From the NCBI RefSeq assembly GCF_003336745.1, contig NZ_QGMX01000012.1, forward strand, positions 1 to 63,787: DNA of 63,787 bases, written 5' to 3'. Below the pieces are notes generated by a model. That model saw nothing but the letters and a program-made list of their open reading frames with translations, was not told the DNA's origin and did not search any database. Within the stretch, counting starts at the first letter, position 1. Each line of letters opens with the position of its first letter. The stretch comes from Thermus caldifontis. Its GTDB lineage: Bacteria > Deinococcota > Deinococci > Deinococcales > Thermaceae. A program made the translations under genes and the position numbers. Shown here in pieces: positions 32,351 to 41,720 of the stretch.

Positions 32351-32598
32351 GGGATGTCGTGTACCTCAGTAGGTGGCTGGTCCTTGGTCCTGACAGCCAG
32401 GTAGGCCATGTAGGCCCGTATGGCCTTAAGCTCTGCGTAGATGTGCCCCAGAAGGGCGATCCCGAACCCATAGAGCCCCAGGATCAGACCCAGGCCTAGG
32501 CCCGTGCCGTCTAGGCGAAAAAGGGACAGAAGGGCTATGGCGGCGCCCAGGAAGCCGATGCCCCTGCCTACCAGTTGGGTGGTCCTCTCTACCTTCAT
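32347..32598 (-). CDS. Small membrane protein
   Basis: 83 residues, two hydrophobic helices, GGGGAGGTACACG before the ATG. C-terminal tail of about 30 residues is cytosolic or periplasmic and polar. Unknown function. Confidence 0.55.
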   Translation of the reverse strand: MKVERTTQLVGRGIGFLGAAIALLSLFRLDGTGLGLGLILGLYGFGIALLGHIYAELKAIRAYMAYLAVRTKDQPPTEVHDIP

Positions 32599-33110
32599 CG
32601 TGTACCTCCCCGTCGGGCATACTCCTCCAGGTACAGGCGGTGGATCCAGTCCTCCACGGAAAAAGGGGTGGCCCGGATAAAGGCCTGGTAAAAGCGGTGC
32701 ACCAGGGGTTCCGGCTTGGCCTCCTCCAAGGTGGTGGCCACGTAGCCTCGCCGCACATGGAAGGCCAGGGTGCGGTCCACCACCGCATACTCGCCGTCCA
32801 ACTGGGGCGCATAGCGCACCGCAACCCCAGCCAGGGCCAGGGAGGGGGCATAGCTGGCGCGGTGCTGGATGCCGCTAGGAGTGGTGAGTAGGTACACCTT
32901 CACCCCCCTCTCCACCCTGGCCACCCGTAGGGCTTCCGCCAAGGGCTTCTGGTCCAAAAGCGCCATCTGCAACAATATCTCCCCCGTTGCGGCTTTGAGG
33001 ATCTCCGCCGCCTCCTGCGGCGTGTACACCTTCGGGGTGGCCGGGGTCTGGCCTAGAGCAACGGAAGCCAGCCAGGCCAAGCCCAGGGCGTATGCGTACG
33101 GTCTCACCAT
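32595..33110 (-). CDS. Exported PLD-like protein without the HKD motif
   Basis: Start at 33110 has TGGAGGTGG; a longer version from 33152 lies inside the coupling-protein frame. The 171-residue protein has a signal peptide ending VALGQ and a fold reminiscent of phospholipase D-type nucleases (EILLQMALLDQKPLAEAL, GVKVYLLTTPSG, AVVDRTLAFHVRRGY), but the H-x-K catalytic pair is absent where expected. Nuc-type PLD proteins are known from conjugative plasmids. This one may be structural. It overlaps the 3' end of the coupling-protein frame by 236 bases. Confidence 0.6.
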   Translation of the reverse strand: MVRPYAYALGLAWLASVALGQTPATPKVYTPQEAAEILKAATGEILLQMALLDQKPLAEALRVARVERGVKVYLLTTPSGIQHRASYAPSLALAGVAVRYAPQLDGEYAVVDRTLAFHVRRGYVATTLEEAKPEPLVHRFYQAFIRATPFSVEDWIHRLYLEEYARRGGTR

Positions 33111-35319
33111 CCACCTCCACTGCGGTACCGCACAGGCTGTGCAGGAGCACATCCTCCCCCTTTTCCTTGGGAAGCTGGATCACCTCGGGGGGCGGGCCTT
33201 CGTTCTCCTTGTGCCACCGCTCCAACACCCGACACCAGCGGATGAGGGCTCGGTAGCTGGCCCGGGCCTCCTGCTCCAGGGTCTCTAGACCCCGCTTGGT
33301 CAGTTCCAGCCGTGCCGGGTTTTCGGAGACGTGGCACCATCCCCGTTTGGCCCACGCGGGCTCGGGAAGAGGGAAACCCTCCGGCAGGTAGATCTCCAGG
33401 AGGGTGGTTTCCCGCCCCCTGTAGTACCGCTTGAACCGGGGAAGAAGCCTGGTCAGGGCCTCCAGGTAGAGGACCAGGCTTTCCACGGTGGAAGGCTCCT
33501 CAGCCCAGGGCGTGGACATCGGGGAGGGGTGCGCCGCCTGGGAGGAGGGCGGGGACACCTGGAGCCTTTGCCGGGAGAGGGGAATCCCTGCGGACCGTAG
33601 CTCCTGGGTCCTGGCTTTGCTCCAGAGGCGATGGAGGAGGTGCTCCTTCCTCCACATGCCAAAGAGGGTCACGCGCACGGGGGGCACCCCCTCCAAAAGG
33701 ACCACCGCCTCCCCCTTGGCGGCCACCCGCATCTCCTCTACGGAGAGGAGGGGCCGGGCCACCTCCTGCTCCCGCTGGCTCCGGCCCGTGGGGATGGGCA
33801 GCATGCTCTTGCGGGTGGCCCCCCGGGCCTCCTGTAGCACGGTGGTTTGCCCCAAGACTTCCGATAGCCTCTCCGCATCCCCGTCAGATAGACCGGAGAG
33901 GAAGTACACCCGTTGGGCGAAGGTGCCCTCAATGGCCGCCCACTCCTCCTCGCCGTACACGGCCCGGCCCTGGTCCGTGTTCTGTACGGCGATGTGGTAG
34001 GCCACCCTACGGGAGCGCATGGTACCGAGGTTCTCCTTGATGCCGGGCAGGAAGCCGAAGTTGGGAAACTCGTCCCAGTAAACGCTGGTGGGCACCTTTA
34101 AGCGGCCACCGTTTTGGTTGGCGTACTGCAGGGTCTTGAGGTCCACGATGCGCTTCAGCAGCTTCAGCAGCACATACCCAGAGGCATTGTCGCCAATGAG
34201 CTCCTGCGGCACCCCTATATAGACCAGGCTGGGCTCGGAAAACACCCGCTTCCAGGGCACCTCAAAGGCTCCGGGCTCCGTGGCCATGGCCAGGGCCGGA
34301 TCCAACCACACGGAAAGCCGGTTTCTGGCCCCGTTGAGGATGCCCGCCAGCTGGTCGTGGCGCATCTCGAGCAGGGTCTTCAACTCCAGCTGGAGGTAGG
34401 GGCGCACCTCCACGTATGCCTTCAGGCCGGCCACGCCTTCACCAAGCACGCGGTAGATGTGCGCCAGGGAATAGCGCCCCTCCACCCCTTCCGTGTGGAT
34501 GAGGCCCTGGAGTAGGGTGCGCTCCAACCCCGGGTAGAACTCCTTGGAATCCGGCACCTTGGGGTTTCGGGGCACGAAGATTTCGGCAATCAGCTTGGCC
34601 TGGATGGGGTCCTCGGCTCCCTCCAGGAAGTTGATGCGATAGGAGCGCTCCCCCCATGGGGTAAAGGGGTAGACGGGCCGGCCAAAGTGGGTGTAGTAGT
34701 TCATGGCCTCCATGAGGCCGCCCTTGTCGGGGTACTTGAGGTCGTAGACGATGGCGCTCCATCCCTCCTTGGCGTCCAAAAGCAGGTTGGGGAGGTAGTA
34801 CCCCGAGGTCTTGCCGTGCCCGGGCTTGCCCACCACCAAGGTGTGGGCCACCCGCCCCGCCTCGGGAACCCGGATGGGGTTCCGCCCCATCTGCCCGTAC
34901 CACCCGCTCCCCTTCTCCGTGAGGTAAGGGGCCAGGTCCTTGGGGGTGGCCCAGCGCCCAAGCCCGGGCATTTTCCTGGGCCTTGGGGGGTTATATACAA
35001 AGGGTGAGAGGCCCAGCACAAACCCCAGCACCAGGACCACCCGTAGGAGGTCGTAGTCCAGGCGCTGCATCCAGAGCTGGTTCAGCTGGTCCCCGCAAGG
35101 GGTATTGAGGGCCATCATACACGGGGCCATGAAGGCCGCCCCACGGGCCCCTGGCCGGCCTATGGCCCGGTCCCATCCCGCCTGGGCCAGGAGGTCTGCC
35201 GCCTCGAGGCCACCCCTGAGTCCCAGGTAGAACACCCCCCCCAAAGACCCCAGGAAGAGGGCAAAGCCCAGGGCGCGCAATGCCTTCAGCCAGGGAGGGG
35301 TTGCGAACAGGCTATCCAT
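32875..35319 (-). CDS. VirD4/TraG-type coupling ATPase
   Basis: Start at 35319 overlaps the upstream stop (ATGGATAG). The 814-residue protein has two N-terminal membrane helices (about 15-40 and 90-110), Walker A VVGKPGHGKTSG near 165, Walker B VYWDEFPNFG near 416, and the VQNTDQGRAVYG motif of the TraG/VirD4 family. It should bring relaxase-bound DNA to the channel. The last 78 residues, after KGEDVLLHSLCGTAVE, are low in complexity and run against the next gene in another frame; a frameshift near 33105 giving a TGA there would remove them. I therefore regard the C-terminus as uncertain. Confidence 0.92.
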   Translation of the reverse strand: MDSLFATPPWLKALRALGFALFLGSLGGVFYLGLRGGLEAADLLAQAGWDRAIGRPGARGAAFMAPCMMALNTPCGDQLNQLWMQRLDYDLLRVVLVLGFVLGLSPFVYNPPRPRKMPGLGRWATPKDLAPYLTEKGSGWYGQMGRNPIRVPEAGRVAHTLVVGKPGHGKTSGYYLPNLLLDAKEGWSAIVYDLKYPDKGGLMEAMNYYTHFGRPVYPFTPWGERSYRINFLEGAEDPIQAKLIAEIFVPRNPKVPDSKEFYPGLERTLLQGLIHTEGVEGRYSLAHIYRVLGEGVAGLKAYVEVRPYLQLELKTLLEMRHDQLAGILNGARNRLSVWLDPALAMATEPGAFEVPWKRVFSEPSLVYIGVPQELIGDNASGYVLLKLLKRIVDLKTLQYANQNGGRLKVPTSVYWDEFPNFGFLPGIKENLGTMRSRRVAYHIAVQNTDQGRAVYGEEEWAAIEGTFAQRVYFLSGLSDGDAERLSEVLGQTTVLQEARGATRKSMLPIPTGRSQREQEVARPLLSVEEMRVAAKGEAVVLLEGVPPVRVTLFGMWRKEHLLHRLWSKARTQELRSAGIPLSRQRLQVSPPSSQAAHPSPMSTPWAEEPSTVESLVLYLEALTRLLPRFKRYYRGRETTLLEIYLPEGFPLPEPAWAKRGWCHVSENPARLELTKRGLETLEQEARASYRALIRWCRVLERWHKENEGPPPEVIQLPKEKGEDVLLHSLCGTAVEVDGETVRIRPGLGLAGFRCSRPDPGHPEGVHAAGGGGDPQSRNGGDIVADGAFGPEALGGSPTGGQGGEGGEGVPTHHS

Positions 35320-35497
35320 TCTGAACCCTGGTAGAGCTTTCGTAGGCCTCCTGGTCAATCCACTTTGGCCCCCGGTCTATCCACCGCTGGGTGGCCACCG
35401 GAGCTCCCTTGTACTCCTCGGGACCCCCCTGGTAGGGAATGTAGGGCACGGGGTCCCGCTTAACCCACTTGGGTCCGCGGTCGATCCAACGCCTCAT
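35312..35497 (-). CDS. Small protein with repeated RWIDR motif
   Basis: 61 residues containing RRWIDRGPKW twice and APVATQRWIDR once; AAAGGAGGTGAGGA precedes the ATG. The same APVATQRWIDRxAYES string ends the VirB6-like protein just upstream, encoded by an identical 37-base repeat, so this gene probably arose by duplication of that tail. Function unknown. Confidence 0.6.
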   Translation of the reverse strand: MRRWIDRGPKWVKRDPVPYIPYQGGPEEYKGAPVATQRWIDRGPKWIDQEAYESSTRVQNG

Positions 35498-35644
35498 TCC
35501 TCACCTCCTTTCTCCCAATCTTCTGGGGTGTTCCCCATCTGCGCCCTGTCGATCCACCGCCCTGGGGGCACAGGGCCGGGAACGGTGGTACCGCTTTCGT
35601 AGGCCTTCCGGTCTATCCACCGCTGGGTGGCCACCGGAGCTCCC
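35372..35644. repeat. 37-bp direct repeat in two adjacent genes
   Basis: A 37-base sequence starting CCGGTCTATCCACCGC and ending GGAGCTCCC is present identically at 35372-35408 and 35608-35644, 236 bases apart, inside the small RWIDR gene and the tail of the VirB6-like gene. Weaker relatives (GTCGATCCA) occur at 35481 and 35549. Confidence 0.8.
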
Positions 35645-37332
35645 GATGCCCCATCCGTTGCCGGTGTGGCCCATTGCGTGGTAGCGGCAGCGGTAGTAGG
35701 CGAAGAAGGCGCTTGCCGTTGCACCACGATGGGGGATGCGCCTTCGCCGTAGGTGCCTCGGTGCATCCAGGGGATCTTAGAGGTATCCTCCTGCGGGCGC
35801 TCGTAAGCCGGGGGGGATCCGCCCAGCTGCCCCATTGGGCTGGAAAGGTAGCCGCCCACCCTTTCGGCCAGCTGGCCAGCCTTCTGACCCACACCCGCCG
35901 CCAGGGCCGCTGTCCCGCCCACGGCCACGGCAGCGGTGGTGGCCGCACCCCTGGCTGCGGAGGCCGCCGCCTCCACCCCGCTGGTGGCCGCCCGCACCCC
36001 CATCTGGGTGGCCATGCCCAGGGCCGCCGCTGTAACCGCCAGGGTGAGGCCTCCGAAGAAGCTGGCGATGAGGGTGGACAAGTACCCCGTGATGAGGAGG
36101 GCCGCTGCCATACCCCCCATGGTCATGAAGAGGGTCTGCGCCCAGGCCTGGAACATGTCCACCAAACCCTTACCCAGCCCCATCAGGATTGTGGCCGCCT
36201 GGCTGGCGGTGAGCCGGATGGCCGCTTGCACCATGGTGCCGCAGGCCCGGGGAGAGAGGAGCATTTCGGGCTGGGGTTCCACGTTCTCGTAGTCCAGGCG
36301 GCCATCGTTGGGGTTGGTGATGACCTTGTACCCGCACACCTCGGGGTTCCACCCGTTCTGGGTGGCGAGGTTCTGCAGGTTTTGCGCAAAGCGCTCCCGG
36401 TTGGTGCGCATCTGTTCCGTTACTTCCTTGACAAAGCTGTCCACGATTTCCTTGGCCTGGGAAGCAATGTAGGCGGCAGGCCGGGACACGCCCAGCTCCA
36501 TCCCCCCCCGCAAGACAAAGGGGCCGATGCTCCCCATGATGAAGGCCCATATCACCACGGAGATCCACCTACCCACCAGGGACGGCCCCAGGCCGATGGG
36601 CAGGGCAAGGCTGCCTGCCACAATGGGCCAGAAGGCCGAGGCCAGCATGAACAGGGTGGAGATCACCACCGTGAGCACCATGGCGGTGATGACGAAGGGC
36701 ACCAAAAGGAGGCTGGCCGGATTCAAGAGCTGCGCTGCCGCCCCAATCCCCGCCATGAGGTTCTGCGTCCATGTGGGGGTGTTGCCCCCATCCGTGAGGT
36801 AGGTGCCCGCCAGATGGACGATGCCCGCCTCCAGGATGGCCACCACTGTGAAAAGCGGGTTGATCACTGCTCCCAGGGCCTTCAGGTTGTTGCTGGCCTC
36901 GGTGATGCTTTCGGCTAGCTCCGTGCGGAAGCTGTTGGTGATGGCGTAGTAGACGCCGTTTACTCCGCCGAAGGCGTCGTCAAGGGCCTCCCCAAACCAC
37001 AGGAAGGCTCCGGCCAACACCACCCGGGCCATGGCTCCCAGGACCTCATCCAGGCTGCCGTAGTAGACGGCCCGCACCAGGCTCCACACCAGGCCCACCA
37101 CGATGAGGCTCCGGCCTATGGTGTAGGCCCCGGCCTGGAAGTCCCTCAGGCTGGCCTTGAAGAGGGCGATCCAGTCGTTGATGTTCAGCATGGCCCCCAG
37201 GATCCCCATCACGAAGTCCCGCACCTCGTTCGCAATCTGCCCCTGGGGTGGGGGCGGGGGGTCCGCCAGGGCCAGGCCCAGGGCAAAGGGAAGGAGGGCA
37301 AGGGCGATTTTCCCGAGGCGGGAACGCCTCAT
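35494..37332 (-). CDS. VirB6/TrbL-like polytopic membrane protein
   Basis: Start at 37332 has GGGAGGTACGCC and overlaps the upstream stop. The 612-residue protein has a signal or first helix, about six to eight hydrophobic segments between residues 45 and 440, a periplasmic loop with two cysteines (VCGYK, RACGT), an alanine-rich stretch (AASAARGAATTAAVAVGGTAALAAG) and a proline/serine-rich cytosolic tail ending in RWIDR motifs. This is the VirB6/TrbL plan: the inner-membrane channel subunit of the type IV system. Confidence 0.85.
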   Translation of the reverse strand: MRRSRLGKIALALLPFALGLALADPPPPPQGQIANEVRDFVMGILGAMLNINDWIALFKASLRDFQAGAYTIGRSLIVVGLVWSLVRAVYYGSLDEVLGAMARVVLAGAFLWFGEALDDAFGGVNGVYYAITNSFRTELAESITEASNNLKALGAVINPLFTVVAILEAGIVHLAGTYLTDGGNTPTWTQNLMAGIGAAAQLLNPASLLLVPFVITAMVLTVVISTLFMLASAFWPIVAGSLALPIGLGPSLVGRWISVVIWAFIMGSIGPFVLRGGMELGVSRPAAYIASQAKEIVDSFVKEVTEQMRTNRERFAQNLQNLATQNGWNPEVCGYKVITNPNDGRLDYENVEPQPEMLLSPRACGTMVQAAIRLTASQAATILMGLGKGLVDMFQAWAQTLFMTMGGMAAALLITGYLSTLIASFFGGLTLAVTAAALGMATQMGVRAATSGVEAAASAARGAATTAAVAVGGTAALAAGVGQKAGQLAERVGGYLSSPMGQLGGSPPAYERPQEDTSKIPWMHRGTYGEGASPIVVQRQAPSSPTTAAATTQWATPATDGASGAPVATQRWIDRKAYESGTTVPGPVPPGRWIDRAQMGNTPEDWEKGGEE

Positions 37333-38870
37333 GGCGTACCTCCCGCAGTGGTGCTCTGGGCTTTCCATTGCGTGGCCAGCACCTGCATGGCCTCAGCCGC
37401 CGCCACGTACCGGGCTGAGGTGGCCTCCGCCTGGGAAGCAATACGGGCCATGGCTTGCCTAAGGGCATCCACTTGGGACTGCTCCTGCTTCCGGATCAGC
37501 TCCACCAGGTTCTGGTTCACCTGGGAAAGCTGCTCCACGGTCATCGCCTGCTGGGTGGCCAGGTTCTTGAGCTCCTGGACGGCCCGGAAGGAGTTTTGCG
37601 CCTCCAGGCGGATTAGCTCAGCGAACCCCTTGACCACCACCTCCGTCACTTCGCGGGTGGAGGGAGCCGACTGCGCCTCAGCCACAAGGCTCTCCGTGAT
37701 CCCATCCGACATCACATCCCCCGTGCTGGGCGTCTGGGAGGCCCGCACGCCGGGAGTCGGTTGGCCCGCCTGGAGCTGGCCCTGGCCCGGAGGGTAGCTG
37801 CCTTGAGACCCGCTCCCCCCAGGCGTCCCTACGAGGGTCGAGGACCCACTCAAACCCCCCGTCAAGGCGGCCCACCCGTTTTGCACCGCCTCCTTGATAA
37901 AGTTCCAGGCCGCCCCCAGGGTGTCCCAAAGGTCCTGGAGGGTGTTCTCCAGGCTGGTGTTCTCCTGCTGGTTGTTGATGTTCTGGGCCACCCGGGACTG
38001 GTTCTCCAGGAGCTGGGCGGTGCGCTGGAGGTCCCTAAGGCTCTGCTGGGTGGCCTCAAAGCGCAGATGGGGCACCACCCCCGCCACCATGCGGGTCCAC
38101 CACTCTGGACCCCAGTAGGGGTAGTTCTGGTCGGGCTGCCACCCCTCAATCTCCTGGATTTGCTGGGCTCGTATCCGGGCCAGGCTAGTGAGAACGGCGT
38201 TCTTAGCCCGTCTGATGTCGCTCATGAAGTTGGTGAGGGTCTGGTCGATCTGGTCCACCGCGGGGTTCAGGGTGTGAAGGCCTAGGGACTTCCCAAGCCA
38301 GTCCAGGGCGATACCTGTGCCGTAGTAGATGGCTTGGTTCTTGAAGTCCTCCCACATGTCCCCGAGCTCGTTCCAGTACATCACCGCCTTCTTGACGGTC
38401 CGGTGGGCGGTGCAAAGCCAACGCACAGAGGCCAGGCTATAAAAGTTGATGGCTCGGCACGCCTGGGTGATAAAGCCGTCCAGGTCCTCGGCAAGGCCCT
38501 GGGCCTGCAGGGAGCTTTGCCCTAGCCCACCTCGCACCTGGACGGGCAGGAAGGCGTATGCGGTGCCGGTTTTGGCCCCCGTGTACTCCACCAGAAGCTG
38601 GACAGCCCGGGTGCCGCCAAACCCCGTGGTGTCCCAGTAGCGGCTTACCACGCCCCCCTTGATCCCAGGGCGGGATTCCAGGATGGGCCGCCCGCTGGGC
38701 AGGGCCACGGCCTTCACGCTGATGATGCTCTCTCCAGGCTCTGCCCACACCCCCACCTCTAGGCGCACCACCCGCCCCTCGTCCAAGACCTGGGGTGCGG
38801 GGGAGATCCACTCCACCCTCACCGCCCAGGCCGGCGCTATCGCCAGGGCTAAGAGGAGTATGCGCTTCAT
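37329..38870 (-). CDS. Exported protein in the VirB5/TrbJ position
   Basis: The 513-residue protein has a signal peptide ending PAWAV, a beta-rich N-terminal domain of 100 residues, a central helical region with several tryptophans, a Gly/Ser/Pro linker near 350-390, and a C-terminal coiled coil with EAQNSFRAVQELKNLATQQAM. It lies between VirB4 and VirB6, where VirB5 or TrbJ is usually found; the C-terminal helices fit that, the N-terminal part does not. Role inferred mainly from position. Confidence 0.65.
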   Translation of the reverse strand: MKRILLLALAIAPAWAVRVEWISPAPQVLDEGRVVRLEVGVWAEPGESIISVKAVALPSGRPILESRPGIKGGVVSRYWDTTGFGGTRAVQLLVEYTGAKTGTAYAFLPVQVRGGLGQSSLQAQGLAEDLDGFITQACRAINFYSLASVRWLCTAHRTVKKAVMYWNELGDMWEDFKNQAIYYGTGIALDWLGKSLGLHTLNPAVDQIDQTLTNFMSDIRRAKNAVLTSLARIRAQQIQEIEGWQPDQNYPYWGPEWWTRMVAGVVPHLRFEATQQSLRDLQRTAQLLENQSRVAQNINNQQENTSLENTLQDLWDTLGAAWNFIKEAVQNGWAALTGGLSGSSTLVGTPGGSGSQGSYPPGQGQLQAGQPTPGVRASQTPSTGDVMSDGITESLVAEAQSAPSTREVTEVVVKGFAELIRLEAQNSFRAVQELKNLATQQAMTVEQLSQVNQNLVELIRKQEQSQVDALRQAMARIASQAEATSARYVAAAEAMQVLATQWKAQSTTAGGTP

Positions 38871-41404
38871 GCTCTTCCCTCCGCCAGGGCTATGACGGCA
38901 CCCACCACGTCCCCTCCGAAGGCCTCCACCACCTTGCGCCGCCTGGCCATGTCCTGCTGGTCCGTGGTGAAGAGCCAGTAGTCATAAGGGGTGGGCCACA
39001 GCTGCAGCACATCCCCCTCCCGGAGATCGTCCCGGACAGTCCACACCATGGCCTCACTGAAGAGGCCCTTGACGCCTCCCAGGGTGCGGAAAACGGCCAT
39101 GGCCCGGTCAGGCAGGCCGAAGAGGGCCTGCACATACTCGTCTTCCCCTTGCAGGCGCAAGAGGAAGAACCAGGTGGTGTTCTGAATGATGCGCCCGGCG
39201 CTTTCCCCCTGGAAGTCCTGGAGGCTTTGGGTGATGGACCATATCCCGCCCCCCAGGTGCCGGAACCGGCGGTAGAGCTCCTCCACCAGGGTGGCGGCGT
39301 ACTTGTTTTTGAATACCTTCCAGGCCTCGTCCAGGATCACCAGGGTCCGCCGCTCCTCCCCTCGCTCCTTTCCCTCCTTGGCCCGCTTCCAGATGAGGTT
39401 GGCCATGAGCATGGTGCCCACCACATCCAACCCCTCATAGGTATCCAAACCCTCTAGCTCGTAGCAGACCACTCGGGCACTGGAAACGGGCACATTGGTG
39501 GGCCGGTCCACGAAGGTGCCCATGGGGGTGTCGCCGGTCCAGCTTTGCAGGCGCAAGGCCAGGCTCCGGGCCACATCCTTCTCCGCTGGCGATACGCTCC
39601 GCCCCCCCACCTCATCCAGGGTCAGAAGGGTCTTCACCAGATCCCTCAGCTGGGCGCCCAGGTACCTTTTCTCCTCCCGCCCATCGGGCAAGAGGTCCAC
39701 GGTGGTCGCCCTCTTGTAGGTCTGCTCGATGGCCGCCTCAAGGAGGGCGTTTTCAACGGCCTCCTCGGTCTTGTCGTCCCCGGGGGGCACCATGGCCCGG
39801 ATGATTTTGAGCAGGTCCCCCTTCTTCTCGGGGGTAGGTTCCACCTGCCCCTCGTCCAGGTCAAAGGGGTTCACGCTGGTGCCCGCCCCAGGCCGGATCT
39901 CCACCAGGGCTCCGCCAAAGGCCTCCACCAGGGGCTGGTAGTTCTTGCCCCGGTCGAGGATCACCACGCTCACACTGTCGTCCCGCAGGAGTTCGGAGAT
40001 CAGGTACTGCACGGTGAAGGTCTTCCCGCTCCCCGATCCCCCCACCACGATGCCGTTGTAGTTGCGAAGCCTCCGATCGAAGGGGTCCACATAGATGAGC
40101 GCCCCCTGCCGGTTGCGGAAGGCGGCTAGGGGCCTTGGGCTTCCCTTCCATGCACCCGTGGTGGGGAAAAAGTGAGCGGCATTGGTCTCGAGGAGGTACA
40201 CCCGTTCGTCCAGCATCCCCCCAGAAAAGGGGGCGGCATTCAGCCAGGGTGTGAGCAGGCCGTTGCGCAGCACCCTGAAGGGGTTGCCCGGGACCTTGGC
40301 TAGGGCGGACATGGCCTGGGCGATCCGCCCATCCAAGGCCCGTCGCTCCTTTTCCAGGAGCACCAGGGCCACCCCCACTTGGAAGACATGGTCCCCCGTC
40401 TGTGAGATGTGGGTTATGGCCCCCTCGGTTTCGGCCTGGCCCACCCTGACATTGGGGTCCACATAGGTGCCCGATTGGCTGGCGGAATAGTACCGCCTGG
40501 CCCTGGCCTTAAGGGCGCGCAAGGCCAGTTCATGCCGCTCATGGAGGAAGTCCATCACCAAGTAGAAGCGGCTACCCCCTGCCTGGGCCAGGACGTCCCC
40601 CATCTCGGCAAAGGTTTCATCGGGCACGGTGTAGAGGGCCAGCATGCCCACCCACATCCCACCCACATAGAGCGCCTCCCGGTAGGAGTTGTCCACCTCG
40701 CTACGGCCCAAGAGGGCGCGCAAGGTGGGTGGCCTAAGGCTGGGTACCCGGCGGATGGCCTCCCGGGGGTAGCGCTGCCAGGTGGGTTGGTAGCTGGGGG
40801 TGGTAGCCAGGGCCAGGTCAGGGTTCAGATAGCGGTAGGCGAGGGCGAAGATATCCTGGTCCCCCAGGGGAATAGCCCGGATGCGGTAGGCCATGGCGCT
40901 TTGGATAAGGCGCTCACGTACGGCGGCGGCCTCCTGCAGAAGCTCCTGCCACTCGCCCCGGGTGAACGGCACCCGCCTGCGCTTGTGGCGGACCCTGCCC
41001 AGCACGACGGTGAGGTAGGCCCGCCGCTCCAAAATGCGCTGGGCCTCCCATGCCTGCCGCCACGCGCCATAACGGACCTCCGCCAAAAACCGGGACACGG
41101 GGTGGCTGGGGTTGAAGGCGTCCTTATAGGCCTCCACCCGCTCCGGGGAGGCGGGGGCCACCTCCACGATAAGCCTGGCCCGGCTCCCCTCCGGGACGGC
41201 GTTGCGCAGGATGGACTTGATAACCCCCACCAGGCCCTCTATGTAGGACGTGGGCACAAAGAGGGTGGGGTTGAGCTCCAGGAGGACCCCCAGCTCCACC
41301 CTCCCATCCGAGAGCACCATGAGGCCGTCCTGGATCTCCCAATAGGGAAGAAGGGCGGTCAAGGAGGCTTCCCTAGCCTCTCCAAATGGGGTCTTAGCGG
41401 TCAT
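38867..41404 (-). CDS. VirB4/TraC-type secretion ATPase
   Basis: Start at 41404 overlaps the VirB3-like stop by 11 bases. The 845-residue protein has the VirB4 N-terminal domain with SASQSGTYVDP, Walker A VVGGSGSGKTF near 455, LVILDEAWKVF (Walker B) near 690, followed by GGGIWSITQSLQDF and WFFLLRLQGEDEY. It energises pilus and channel assembly at the inner membrane. Translationally coupled to its neighbours. Confidence 0.95.
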   Translation of the reverse strand: MTAKTPFGEAREASLTALLPYWEIQDGLMVLSDGRVELGVLLELNPTLFVPTSYIEGLVGVIKSILRNAVPEGSRARLIVEVAPASPERVEAYKDAFNPSHPVSRFLAEVRYGAWRQAWEAQRILERRAYLTVVLGRVRHKRRRVPFTRGEWQELLQEAAAVRERLIQSAMAYRIRAIPLGDQDIFALAYRYLNPDLALATTPSYQPTWQRYPREAIRRVPSLRPPTLRALLGRSEVDNSYREALYVGGMWVGMLALYTVPDETFAEMGDVLAQAGGSRFYLVMDFLHERHELALRALKARARRYYSASQSGTYVDPNVRVGQAETEGAITHISQTGDHVFQVGVALVLLEKERRALDGRIAQAMSALAKVPGNPFRVLRNGLLTPWLNAAPFSGGMLDERVYLLETNAAHFFPTTGAWKGSPRPLAAFRNRQGALIYVDPFDRRLRNYNGIVVGGSGSGKTFTVQYLISELLRDDSVSVVILDRGKNYQPLVEAFGGALVEIRPGAGTSVNPFDLDEGQVEPTPEKKGDLLKIIRAMVPPGDDKTEEAVENALLEAAIEQTYKRATTVDLLPDGREEKRYLGAQLRDLVKTLLTLDEVGGRSVSPAEKDVARSLALRLQSWTGDTPMGTFVDRPTNVPVSSARVVCYELEGLDTYEGLDVVGTMLMANLIWKRAKEGKERGEERRTLVILDEAWKVFKNKYAATLVEELYRRFRHLGGGIWSITQSLQDFQGESAGRIIQNTTWFFLLRLQGEDEYVQALFGLPDRAMAVFRTLGGVKGLFSEAMVWTVRDDLREGDVLQLWPTPYDYWLFTTDQQDMARRRKVVEAFGGDVVGAVIALAEGRA

Positions 41405-41711
41405 ACTCGTCGGGCAGGAAGAGGGGCGTGGTGTCCTCGTCCCGTTCGGGTTTGAAGCGCTCCTTCTGGGTAAGCCATGCGATCTCATGCCACAGGCTGG
41501 CCCCCGGATAGAGCAGGCGAAGCCGGTCGGAAAAGCGGATGGCGGCGTAGCCCAAGGCTCCAGCCAGGACCAGGCCTAGGGCTGGGTGTGGCAAGGCCCC
41601 ACCCAGCTGGAGGCCAAAGGTCATGGCCATGGCCCCCAGGAAGAGCTGCCACAGCTCCAAACCCAAGAGGGTCAGGGGTTGGTAGAGCCGCCACACCCGA
41701 AGCCTCAGCAT
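41394..41711 (-). CDS. VirB3-like membrane protein
   Basis: 105 residues, two hydrophobic segments near 20-55, then a charged tail. Size, topology and position between the pilin-like gene and VirB4 match VirB3/TrbD. Sequence match beyond this is weak. Confidence 0.75.
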   Translation of the reverse strand: MLRLRVWRLYQPLTLLGLELWQLFLGAMAMTFGLQLGGALPHPALGLVLAGALGYAAIRFSDRLRLLYPGASLWHEIAWLTQKERFKPERDEDTTPLFLPDEYDR

Positions 41712-41720
41712 CCTGGCCTC

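Noticed and set aside
35372..35644. 37-bp direct repeats as transposon or attachment sites
   Set aside because: Both copies are coding and give the same peptide motif in two transfer proteins; gene-internal duplication explains them.
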